Shown: one piece after another, positions 33,725-45,294 of the stretch | Numbering within the stretch: the first letter of the stretch is position 1 | Layout of the letters: each line of letters begins with the position of its first letter | Assembly: GCA_951812925.1 (NCBI GenBank) | Contig: OX638372.1 | Coordinates: 46,932,245 to 46,996,244 of the forward strand | DNA length: 64,000 bases | Source: Calliopum simillimum | Lineage: Eukaryota > Arthropoda > Insecta > Diptera > Lauxaniidae | Reading direction: 5' to 3' | Made by a program: the position numbers and the translations under genes | Notes under the pieces: model-generated | Databases searched by the model: none | Seen by the model: the letters and a program-made list of their open reading frames with translations, nothing else | What the model was told of the DNA's origin: nothing

Positions 33725-34205
33725 TTTAATGGTGTCATAATTTTAAATCTACTCGGGTAGCAAAAAGATTATAGTAATTAACACCAAACTTCAAACATAA
33801 ATTACCTTAACTTATATAGTCATTTTGACTATATAATTTTTTGTGTTTGAATTTTACTTTAGATAAATATCATAAAAATATATAACTAAATTTCTATTTT
33901 TGGACAAAAATTTGCTTTATATACAAATTTTATATATCTTCATCATATGCGCCAGTAGTGCAGAGAATATGTTTCCATATACTACACGAACACGGACCAC
34001 GGTTCGAATCCTAGTGATGTCATTTCGTTTTTTTTTTTTTTTTTGTTTGAACTTTATAGTAAGGTAAATATCATGCCAATCATGCTGAATTGTCTAAAAC
34101 AGTTAGGTAAAATTAACTTTAGTGGGGAGTTGTCACTATTCTGACTTGAAATTCTGGTAAAATATAAAAGAAATAAAGTAGCACGTACGATTTGTTTTTT
34201 TTGTG
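33725..34205. repeat. tRNA-like repeat family T, copy 2 (reverse orientation to copy 1)
   Basis: Matches the reverse complement of 30150-31630 minus the inserted element. The B box GGTTCGAATCC is at about 34003-34013 on plus, followed by tagtgatgtc and a T run. It contains the uninterrupted sequence corresponding to the TA insertion site of copy 1. Confidence 0.65.
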
Positions 34206-36920
34206 CGGGCAGGCATATTATTTATTCAATTATTCTACCGAAGTTTCACTTTTGGCTATTCAAATGGGCTAATACTACGACCATTCGTTTCACTATAAGA
34301 ATCTTGTCATTTTTCCACTGTTGAAGTTAACATTGCGTAGAATGGTTTTTAATGAAGCCAAATTCCTTATGTAAAATTTCGGAATGCTTCAAGTTACGTG
34401 TAGGATAATTTTTGATAGGAAAGGAGAATAATTGTATGATGAAATGAGAATTTAAGGCGAAAAGAGAGGTTTGGAGTTTTCGAAATTTGTGGATTAAAAA
34501 GGAGGAGAATCCTTTCGAAAGGAGAATAAACGGGAAGGTTACTGGTGAACAAAATTGGGCGAATTTGAATATGAGTGCACGGCACCTTTAATTAGAGAAA
34601 TTCAAAAAAATTTCTCACAAAAATTTGCTAAAACTTTGGAAAAACTAAGAGAATTTGAATACAAGGGTGTGACAGCTCTCATACAAAAAGATTTTAATTC
34701 ATAAAACTGAGAGCCTCATATTCGTTGATGCAATTTGTGGTAAGGTCAAGCAATTTTGGCCTTGAAATTTGCCTTACAAGCTGAGTCTTGATCTTGGTTT
34801 TGAGCGTCTTTTATATTGGATAACTGGCGATAAATGGAAACATCTCGAAGGTTATAGCAAAAACTTGATGAAAAATCATATGTTTTCACCACATTTTGTG
34901 GAATGTTACGATAAAAATTGATTGTATGCTTTTAGGCTTACTTTATTTAGCTTTTAGCACAATAGAGGCGATTCACATATTTTTAGCTTATTGTGATGGC
35001 ATTATCTGGAGTTTATCTCAAAATACAAATTCTAAACTTTGTTTTGACATTCCATTATAAGGGTCACATCTTTCTGAAGGCCCAATCACAGAAGTGATTT
35101 CTGAGTGGATTGAACTATGTAAACGTATAATCCGATGCTTTTAAGTAAATATGTTTATGTTACTAGTGCGGCTAATGCTCAACTGACTTTTTCGAGCTAA
35201 GGCGCATACTTTCGATAACAGAAAAAATTGTGCTCGGTTTTGCATACTGGATGAACTTTCTTTACAATGTGCGTGAAACAGGCAAGGTCATATCTTAACA
35301 TTTTGTAAGAAATTTTTTTTCGTGTGTGCTAACAATTTTCTTTATTTCTGTCGATATACATATGTATGTATGTATACAACATATATGGGTATTTATGTTA
35401 AAATATTGTGAACTGTTCTTCTAGAATTTTTTCTTTTTTGTTGCAATTGCTTTTACTTGAACTTTCTTACTTCATTTTACATTAAGAGCTTTCGCTGCTT
35501 TTTTACTTCAATATGTCTGTCTGTCTAAATGTCTTTATATGATGTTTCTTTGTTCGATGTCAAAAGTTTTGCAAAAATTTTATTTTCTTTTTCTATTATG
35601 AATGATTTCTCTTTCGTTTATTTAATTCATTTGGGACTTTATTAATTTCAGCGTCAATTTTCTTTGTTGATGGATTTCTACTTATGATTGTTTTTTCAAA
35701 AGTTGAGTGAAAATTAAAACTTTTGGTTCGTGTCCCTGGGGAGTTGCAATTCATGGCCAAAGAAAAATTGCTTTCATATCTTGAAAATTGTTTTTTTTTT
35801 TTATTTTGACAATCACAAATAAAGTAAAACAGACTTCGCGAAAGGTACTTAAGTACTTCCAAGTAGAATAAACTAAAAATCACTCAAGCATTTTAGAGAC
35901 AGAAAATAATAATAAATTCAATTAAGTGTTTGAGTGCTTGCGCTTTTAAAGAAAATTTCTTATGAACTCAAGGTACAAGTAATGTACTAAGTGTTTTCGG
36001 AAAAATGTTACTAATTTCATTAGTTGTGAAAATTATTTATTTTTTTATTACAATTTTCAAAAGCTCTTAAGGATAATAAACTTTAATGCAGTAGCAAGAA
36101 ATATGTACTTATTGTATGAAGACTTTTTCAATTAGGCTAAAGTACATCAGTTTGATTAAAAAAAAAAAAAAAAATTTGGGAGTTCATAATTACCCACAAA
36201 AATCTGTTATATGATATCAAGGAAGTGAGGAGTATTTTCTCAAAATTTATTATGGTCATTTCATATAAAATGATCTCAGAGTATTGTTTACGGCTGCAAA
36301 AATTCTCGAAACTACTATAAATTATTGAATAGATCCTATTTGAATGGGCTATTTTGATACGTTATTTCATAACTTGAGTTTCAATGGCTTATGAAAATGG
36401 CTTACAGAAAAATATTCTGTGAAAAAAAATGAAGTTTTCGAAAATACAGGATTTTTGATTTTTTTAGCTTAATTAAAAATTAAAATATAAATTAAACTCT
36501 TAAGCAAGTCTAAAATTTTGAGGCATTGCGAGACATGCTCCGAATTTTTTTTAATTTCCTAATGTCCTTTTATAAGAAACGACTTACAAGAACTGAAAAT
36601 GACCTTCTGAGCTTACTTTCTAGATACTATATATCACATTTTCATGATATAAGTTCGTCTATTTCTAAGTCTTCATTAGAAAATTAACAAGAGACTTTCA
36701 GAACCAATCCCATATTATATAGCGAGTTTCCGACTGCGCAGTGACCAGCAGGAAATCATACAACAGCTCATATACGCATAAAACATACACAAACGAGAGC
36801 TTTTCGGGTAAAAACTTGGAGTAAACGAACAGACCGAGTGATAAACAAACTCAATACCAGCGCATTTTGTAAATGTATATAAGCTCATTGAAAGCTTTTG
36901 TATTTTGCATAAACCCAGAA
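34206..36920. other. AT-rich DNA, nothing recognised
   Basis: No coding sequence or family member identified in this 2.7 kb; only homopolymers (for example the A run at about 36159-36174) and tatgtatg microsatellite near 35360. Could be intronic. Confidence 0.45.
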
Positions 36921-36924
36921 AAAA

Positions 36925-37425
36925 CTTCGCTTACATGTAATCGGTCGAGTAATCTAAAAAATTGTTTGCATCGATTACTTTCTGGGTTATATAAGGCATT
37001 ATTTTAACACATGCATGTCATTGGGCGTAATCGATTACCCCAACAAAACATTCGCTTACATGTAATCGATCGAGTAATCGAAAAATTTTTTTTGTGTCGA
37101 TTACTTTCTGGATCACAAAGCCGTTATTTCAACACACGCATTTCATTGTGCGTAATCGATTACCATAGCAAAACATTCGCTTACATGTAATCGATCGAGT
37201 AATCGAAAAAAATTTTTGTATCGATTACTTTCTAGGTTACAAAGGCATTATTTTAGCACACGCATTTCATAGAGCGTAATCGATTACCCCAGTAAAATAT
37301 TAACTTACATGTAATCAATCGGGTAATCTAAAAATTTTTTTGTATTGATTACTTTCAGGATTACTTTTGGGTTATATAAGTACTGAATCGATGTAGTTAT
37401 ACGAGCAATTCCAAGTAATGCATTT
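36925..37425. repeat. ~125-bp tandem array rich in TAATCGAT sites
   Basis: Four units start at 36925, 37051, 37175 and 37300 with TTCGCTTACATGTAATCGRT (unit 4 diverged). Each unit has TGTAATCGATCGAGTAATC and TATCGATTACTTTC, and the palindromic CGTAATCGATTACC follows in three of them. The core TAATCGATTA is a P2-type homeodomain dimer site (TAAT-N2-ATTA). Confidence 0.85.
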
Positions 37426-37605
37426 TTTTATGAATGAAGAGTAGGGACTTATTTAATGGATTCTGTTTTGGACTAAAAATAACATTAAACATTAACCATT
37501 TATTAACTACATACTTGATTCGATTTTATTTTATTTTATTAATTTAATGTGTTAACAAGACAAAAACTTATAGACTAGCACTAATTATTGTGTATACAAC
37601 ATTCT

Positions 37606-37713
37606 GGGGGTTATCGTGAATCAATATTCCTTGGGAATTTTTCTCAGACTGCAGTGTAGTCTCTATTGTAGTTTGAAAAAATTCTCCGAGAATATTGATT
37701 CACTATAACCCCC
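37606..37713. mobile_element. 108-bp hairpin MITE, copy 2
   Basis: Same family and same length as 32036-32143, with GGGGGTTATCGTGAATCAAT and its inverse. The stem has a few mismatches, so it is an older copy. The target duplication is not clear. Confidence 0.8.
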
Positions 37714-39400
37714 ATTAAATTACAAATGAAAAGTGAATATGTAGAAGAGATAATACTTATCTAAATAATATTTTGTGTAAACTCAAATTAAAATATGTGA
37801 ATTAAAAACAATTGCAAAAAATAAATTAAATACTTATTAAAAAAATGTTAAAATTTATTTTGTATTATTTTCTTAAAGTTTCTTATGTATTTAAACCTTT
37901 TTAAATGTCGATTTTTGACATTTTTCTCGCCCTTTCATAGAGAATTAAGGAACCTTTTCTCCGTAGTTCTTTCCTTTTGATTTGTTTCTAACAAAAAGAA
38001 AAAGAGTGTTTAATTTTTTCCTTCACCCAAAAAATTAAATAATTATACAAATTCTTTGTTTTAAGCCCAAGATTCAAATGTGCGAAATACAATTGAGGAG
38101 TGGCCGTACCATTGAGGAATGGAAGTACCAAAAGGGCTTAAGTACCAGTACGAGGCAAAGTAATGTCGTATATATTATGTGCCCTACTACTCGGTTATTT
38201 GTCCGGTATCGTTTTTCCAACATAATGGCATCAATTCCACATTATCAAGTAAACTTTTCGTGGAAACAGAAAACAATTTTAATCATTTCTAACAAAATGT
38301 CAATCAATTCATATTATGACATTAATTTTGTCATTCTGGTACTTTGGCCCTTTGGTACGGCCAGTCCTCAATTTTGAAACAAAGACGATTTGAAAACGCA
38401 GACGCGTCTCGTTTCGCACAATTGCATCTTGGATTAAAACAAAATTTTTAAATATATGAATCTTTTGAAAGTGAAATAAGTCTGTAAAGGAGCAAAAGTA
38501 ATGTCGTACTCAATATGTGCCATAATAATTAGTTATTTGAACATTACAGTTTTTCAAGTAAATTCCATCAATTTCACACTATCATGTAAACTTTGTGCGA
38601 AATCATAGCCCAATTTCATTAATTTCTAACAAAATCTCAGCCAATTCATACTGTAACATTACTTTTGCACCTTGAATTGATTTATTATTATTATATTATA
38701 AACGGCTCATATATAAATTTCACTATATTCACTATTCACTGCATAAAACACATCAGTAGAATGTTCTTACCGTATAATACTTGCTTTTTGTTTCCCATTC
38801 ACGTTGTGTTCCAGAATGAAATGTGGAATAAATATCTGCCAAAGATACATAGAGTTTGATTAAACTTTGATATTATACAAAGCTTGTATTAGCTATTTAA
38901 ATTTGACTTACCTTTCCTTATCCTCGAAACAGTTACAGTTAAACAGAGTTATCACAACAAATAACACTAATTTACATTTTATATTTTTTATTTATTTCAT
39001 TTGAATTATTAACGTCAAAACGACCAAAAAATCTTGGATACGAAAAAAAAAAACTTTGGGAATGATTTATGTTCCTAGATTACCTATTGCATTACATGTA
39101 ATTGAAAAAGTAATTCATTATTTATTGCATTACATATAATATATAAAGTGTTCTAGCATTCAAGTAATGCGTTAGGTAATCAATTATCGTATAAGGGCAT
39201 ACAAATTTATTCAAAAGTTTTATTGGGAACTGCAAGCAAGTGACGCAGATATGAACAACCACTGACACAGTTCAACGCTTATCTGTGAGTGAATACGTAT
39301 ACGGAAAGCTTTAAGCATAAAAGCTCAAGAGCCCGCGGGCATAAGCTTTGGAATTCACTGGTTTAAAACTAATGAACCCGCTTTTCTACCTGGTTGAGCA
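37714..39400. other. AT-rich DNA with a TIR element and a duplicated block
   Basis: 38091-38373 has ends AATTGAGGAGTGGCCGTACC and GGTACGGCCAGTCCTCAATT, an imperfect ~20-bp TIR. A segment at 38158-38330 (taatgtcgta, then aatttctaacaaaatctcag-like) recurs at 38500-38665 and at 32400-32470. No coding sequence supported. Confidence 0.55.
38091..38373. mobile_element. Small TIR element
   Basis: Inverted termini AATTGAGGAGTGGCCGTACC / GGTACGGCCAGTCCTCAATT, 283 bp apart outside to outside, no coding capacity. Superfamily unknown. Confidence 0.5.
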
Positions 39401-40449
39401 TATATGGGCATATCCGAAAATAATCTCCTCTTATATGACCCAGTCTTTAAGAAAATTTTTTTTGTTCATGTTCAATAACCAAAAAATGAAATTCCCAATA
39501 GGTGAACAAAAAAATTTCTACCCGAGATGGTGTCAGGAGGTCGTTTTATCTAAAAATTTTCGGAAAATCGAGATTTCCGATAATATACGGGAGTGCACAT
39601 ATTTCTGAAGTATTAGATATGTTACGGAGCACCTTTCCAAATATTCTGGAGTAAAATTCAGAAAAATCGTATGTAGGTCGTGGCGACAAAATGGGTTAAA
39701 ATGTCTAAATCGCTCATTACGGCCACATAACAGGTCCTAAAATTCTGAAAAAATGCTAGCAAATTTTTTGTTAAAAAATAAATTGATTCTGTTTATGATA
39801 TTTTTTTAATTTAAGCGCCCCCTGCCGAGTAAAAAAGGAAAAACGAACAATTTGGGGTAAAAAAATCCGATTTTTGGCGATTTGCGATCGAGCACACCAT
39901 AGCGACACATAAGGCAAGATAGCATAATATCTAACAAATATTTCGTAATTAATTTCAGAAAAATCGTATGTGGTTCGTGGCGACAGAATGTGTTAAAAAG
40001 TCTAAATCGCTCTTTACGCCCACATAAGAGGTCCGAAAATTCTGAAAAAATTCAAGCAAATTCCTTGATGAAAATCAGAATTTTAGGACCTGCTGTGTGG
40101 CCGTAATGAACGATTTAGACATTTTAACCCATTTTGTCGCCACGACCCACATACGATTTTTCTGAATTTTACTCCAGAATATTTGGAAAGGTGCTCCGTA
40201 ACATATCTAATACTTCTGAAATATGTGCTCTCCCGTATATTATCGGGAATCTCGATTTTCCCAAAATTTTTAGATAAAACGACCTCCTGACACCATCTCG
40301 GGTCGAAATTATTTTGTTCACCTATTGAGAATTTCATTTTATACGTCTAGAAATATATTCCACCACATTTGGTTAATAAACATGGAAAAACAATTTTTCT
40401 TAAAACCTGGGTCATATAAGAGGAGATTATTTTCAGATATGCCCATATA
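39401..40449. mobile_element. Palindromic element P39 (~1.05 kb)
   Basis: Left arm 39401-39745 and right arm 40078-40449 are inverted copies with termini TATATGGGCATATCCGAAAA and its complement. Shared interior includes gtgtcaggaggtcgttttat, then cgataatatacgggag and gtcgtggcgacaaaatgggt. The central loop has a third, shorter related stretch (39960-40060). No coding frame. A third arm copy lies at 52402-52735. Confidence 0.8.
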
Positions 40450-43315
40450 GATGTTCCATTTCTCAAAAATTCTTTTTTCATAAAAATTTTAATTCAAATC
40501 TCTAATAATTTTGTAGAGAAGTTTTTGCTGTATTTATCTCCTAAGCCTAAGAGTTTATTCGTATTTGCATTTTTTTAATACGGACAGCCGTCTTCGACTT
40601 TTGTTTACTCAATTGGTTTATCTATTTCTCTTCCTTTTTTCAAAATTTTTCAAATATCGAAATTTTTTGTACCACTTCGTTTTCTGCTAACTTTTATGGC
40701 TTTTCTACAATTCAACATTTTTGATATTTTCGACATTTCTGAATTTCTTCTGGATTTTTTTGAACGCTTTGGACCTGCTCAAAATTTTTCAATTTTTTTT
40801 CCAAACTCTTTCATTTTCTTGAACACGAATTCAATTGAATTTTACAATATAGTTCGACATTTTTTGACTTTAATAGATTTTTTAGATTCTACTCTTATGC
40901 GCTATTTTTGGAATTTTTTTAATACTTTTCGACATTTTACATAGTACAGTAAAGTTGTCAAAAAATGTATGAAAACCTAGAAAAACCAATTGAGATACTT
41001 ACTTCATTTGAACACTATTTTGCTTGTTTTTGTAAGCGCTAAATGTTATCAGCACTTTTTTTAAAAATCGACACCCAGTGGGTGCAAATGGAAAAAAACT
41101 GATTTATTGTAACTTTGGCGCCTCTACCGCTCAAAATATCAACTTATGGGTATCGCGTCGGAGGTAAAAAAAAACGTCGAGTTTTATTGCCCGTAACTTT
41201 TGTTCAAAAATTTTTCTGTTTGACCAACAGGAAACGAGATAAATTGAATCAAACATATATCAAGATATCGGCTAATGCGCACGGGTAGGAAGGTCACCTT
41301 TTTGACGTTAAGCTTTTTCTCAATATTATTCAAAAATTTTTGTTTTGAACTGACACATTTTATATGTTTCGATATCATTCATTCTTTACTATGATACAAT
41401 AATTAGAAGGTAAACGCAATTATAAAACGTGCCTCTTTGTTCAGAAGAATTTCTCTCTTTTCAAATGTGTTTGTTGTTATTTTGTTGTTGTTGACTCTAA
41501 AATTTTGGCAAGCTGCGATAACCTCCTATAATTGAATCATGATTCTTTACTATGTATTCGACTGATTTAAGTTTCTCTGATACGTTGTGTAATTATTCTG
41601 TATTCTTGGGCTCTGCCTCAAGTTTTCAATAGTATCCGACAACTTCTTACTAAATTTCTTTTGAAAAATACACCTTCTGCAAGTAAATTATTGCGCAAAG
41701 GTCTAAAATGAACATGAGTTACTTAAAATTCAAAGGCTAAATGCTTTACGCTAAGGGAGGTCACAGATCTTTACTTTGAAATGGAAGTTCATCAAGTTCA
41801 ATGGACAAACCATATACTCGTACATACATATACAGGAATACGACACCAAAATATTTGCTGCCATCATTCCTGATTTACAATGTATATATATATTGTATAT
41901 TTTACAATAAAGCAAAGCAAAACAAATTGGTTTTTCAAATTCAATTTAACAATTCCACCCACCTGTGTCATCTCAGACTTTTAGTCTCCTCAGCATACGA
42001 CAAAAGTGCGCAAATCAAATTTACACATGGAATTGTGAGTCATTCACACAACGTCAAAAGGTTTATGACATTTGAGTTGTGAAACGGTAAAGCAGTAAAA
42101 TGCAAACAAAGTTAAGAGGTTAAAATGTGATTTTGATAAAATATTTATGTATGTAACTTTTAAAGAATTTTGTAGCTAAGTTAATATGTAAAAATATAAA
42201 AAAGAAAACACAAACATTGATGGCATAAAAACTGAACATTTGCTCAAATAGAAAAAATAAAAAACAAAAAAGACATGAATTGAAACAATTTACAACAACC
42301 TAGTCGTTTTTTACAATTTCCATGTAAAACCTTACAGGTATTGTACATTGACATGTGCTGAAATAAATCCTACACTAAAAGGATAACAAAGAATTGGTCA
42401 ACAATGGCTTAACACAAAAAAGCGTGCGTTGGTTGCAGGTGAACTGAATTGTAAACTTTGTTTATGTGCGTGATTCCACAAAAAGGACAAATTTTTGTGT
42501 ATAGTTTAAGAGAAAGTTTTTACAGAAAAGGGAGAACTATTTGGTAAGGAAAACTAATACTTCTGATTTAAGCTTTAAATAATGCTTCTTAAAATAATTT
42601 CACATAATCTTTCGAAATATCTGTCTTTTTTGTTCATGTTTAGATCATTAGAATCGTATAATGTAAAGATTTTTAAGTGCCCTTTATCAATTTCAAATTG
42701 CTTTTTTCTAAAATTTTCAGAAATATCATTATTTCTTAGACAGCCTCAGCTTGCAAAACAACACAAAAACTTCACTTGTGAGTCATGGAAAGCAAGGGCT
42801 AAACATTTTTTAAATTTCCTCTTACAACTTTTCTTCCGTATAATTTTTTCGAAAGAACCAACATTTTTTAGTCAAAATTCGTTATTCTAGGAAAAAACCG
42901 TATTTTAACTTAAAAAGCGCAAAAACAAAATCTTTTGTCGTTGTTAATATTGAAAAATTTGCATTTAATTTTACCTGGCTTAAAAGCAAAATATCAAAAT
43001 AATTTTAACTTTGTGCACATTTACACACAAATAACTTTCTAATGGTATATTATTCAAAGTTGTGCTCCATTTATAACATAGTAAAAAAGGTAGGTCATAT
43101 GTTTAAATCGCAAAAGATTAATTAAATTAGTTTTGAATGTAATTAATATTGGTCTGAAGTCAATTTTTGTCGCCGAGGACAGGCACGGTAGACCGATTTT
43201 GACCACTTTTGGACTCCTTTGTAGTCAGTCAATACTTCAATTACTGCAGCTACCTATATAACAATAAGAAAACGTTAGACAGTAATGAAGTATACCATTT
43301 AAAAGTCAAATTTGA
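40450..43315. other. AT-rich DNA, no gene recognised
   Basis: T-rich low-complexity sequence at 40560-40950 and ordinary AT-rich DNA beyond. Open frames are low-complexity. Possibly intronic. Confidence 0.45.
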
Positions 43316-43319
43316 TATT

Positions 43320-43880
43320 TTTATACCCTACACCCAGGGTATATTCACTTTGTCCTTCCGTTTGTAACGCAGAGAAGGAGGCGTGGCAGTATATATATTC
43401 TTGATCAGCGTCACCTCCTGAGTCGATATAGCCATGTCCGTCTGTCTGTCTGGCTGTCTGGGTGGCTGGCTGGCTGTGTGTGGAAATACACTTTTTGGAA
43501 AAACTAAACAAGATAATTTAATGAAATTTGGTGCACAGCCTTCGGCGTCAAGGTTAGCTCGGGGGATTGAAAATGAGCGAAATTGGTCAACGGACACGCC
43601 TACCGCCCATACAAAAAATATATTCAAAATGCAACTTTTTGAGTTTTTTTCACGATACTGCAACCAAAATACACATAAATACTACGAATTGTAAGCGCAA
43701 GCTCTGAAAAAAAAACCAGGAGAATTTGGACAAGAGGACGTGGCACCTCCCATATAAGCAAAAAGTTCAAAACGCTATACTGAAAACATTTTTTGAGATA
43801 ATCCAACCAAATTTCACTCAAATGCAAATAACTATAAATTCAAACTCTGAGGAAAAACTGGGTGAATTTGGACAAGAGGG
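43320..43880 (-). repeat. Family R1 composite repeat
   Basis: Begins tataccctacacccagggta and carries gccatgtccgtctgtctgtc, ggacacgcctaccgcccata and aagaggacgtggcacctccc. This is the inverse of 63040-63540, nearly full-length. Confidence 0.75.
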
Positions 43881-44251
43881 AAAATTTAATACGTTGCTGT
43901 GAGAATTCAAGTTGAAGAAACTTAAGGAACTTAAGAGTTTTATACGTTTAAGTAAAACATGTTTCGGAAAAATACTTTTTTTTTTTGCAATTATTTGATC
44001 AAAAATTTCTGACTTTTTTTTTGTAGAATCACCCATGTGCAGGTGGTCCAAGCAAATTTGCATAACAATGAGAATGCAAACAAAATTCAATATCATGTAA
44101 ACGAATACAAATAAACACAATGCCAACACATGAAAAAACCATACAGCAGATATACATATTTGCATGTACTAATACAATAATAGAAAAAAAGAGAAACACA
44201 CACGTACATTTGTAAGTTTGTTTATTTGCGTAGGCGGAATAATTATAGTTA

Positions 44252-44600
44252 CCCAGTAAGGATCCCAAGGGGAAAATAAGTGCTTCAAAAAACCTTTCTA
44301 AAGTGCTTCTTTTTCACCAATAAGCGCTTCCGCTCTGTGAAAACTATTCTTTCTTTTAACATTTCATGTCCTAGGATGTAAGCGCTGTTATGCTTACCGC
44401 AGCCTTATGTAAAAAGGCTTTTGAAGCGCTTATTTTTAATGCGGCGGTTTCAATAATATGAAAACAAAAAAGAGCTGGCAGCAACAGATTTTGAATCCAA
44501 GACCGTCCGTGTGATAAGATAAGAGACATATGTGAGTGTTAAGATTTGGATTGACATCTCCGATTTTCATGAAGATTGATAAAAAGTTAGCATTTGACAT
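44252..44600. repeat. AAGCGCTT/tRNA-like repeat family, copy
   Basis: Starts TTACCCAGTAAGGATCCCAA and carries several AAGCGCTT-type motifs (agtgcttctttttcaccaat, taagcgcttccgctctgtga). It matches the reverse complement of 57490-57655 closely over ~140 bp. A degraded tRNA-like part follows (ttgaatccaagaccgtccgt, 44490-44510). Confidence 0.75.
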
Positions 44601-45260
44601 ACGTATAACTGTGGTAAAATGATTTTGCGAAATTCTGAAAATATCCAAGATGGCGCCCATATGAAGTCCGATCCAACTTTTAAATACTCACATATTTGAA
44701 AATTCGTAGCTCCTCTGATTTTGATCCAATTTTAATGAAATTTTCAGGGTTAGTGCAAATAAAGATGAGCTTTTTTAAAAAAAAAAAACTTTATTTTAAG
44801 TGGAAAAAGCTTTTTTAATTTTTAAAGCCAATTTGGGGCTATGTGCACCCTTTTTATTTTTTTTTTAAATATTCAACACCAAGCTTCAAAATTGTGGTAT
44901 CTTTTACAATTATCAAGTTACGAATTTTTGAAGTTGTTTAATGTTGTGTTTATCATGAGTCGTTGGTGCACGTGCGCTACTATACAAGGTTGCAACCGTC
45001 CGGACGGTAAAATTTTGTAAGAATATTTTTGGAGAATTTTTTAACCCATTATAACCACGTTTTTGGTAAAAGGGGTTAAAAAGACCCTTAAAATGCGGCA
45101 TATGCGACATAATGGGTTAAGATGTTCACATAACTTAACGTGAAATTAAGCATGGAACAATTTTTTAGAACATCTTAGCACATTATGTCCCTTTTTTTCC
45201 AAAAACTTGGTAATAGTGGGTCAAAAAATTCTTTTAAATTATTCTAAACTAAATATTACA
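44600..45260. other. AT-rich DNA, no gene
   Basis: Contains one AAGATGGCGCC motif at 44648 and a short inverted 'acataatgggttaa' theme around 45100-45220. Nothing else recognised. Confidence 0.4.
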
Positions 45261-45294
45261 GACAGACATGGCTATATCGACTCAGGAGGTGACG
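45261..45294 (+). repeat. Family R1 fragment, left of the Transib-like insertion
   Basis: gacagacatggctatatcga then ctcaggaggtgacg; continues at 46947 after the insertion. Confidence 0.7.

Noticed and set aside
33960..34020. Possible genuine tRNA gene because of a perfect B box
   Set aside because: No matching acceptor stem, and it lies inside a dispersed repeat that has a second copy at 30.4 kb.
36925..37425. CRISPR-like array of regularly spaced repeats
   Set aside because: Contiguous 125-bp tandem units without distinct spacers, in a fly genome; it is a satellite-type array.
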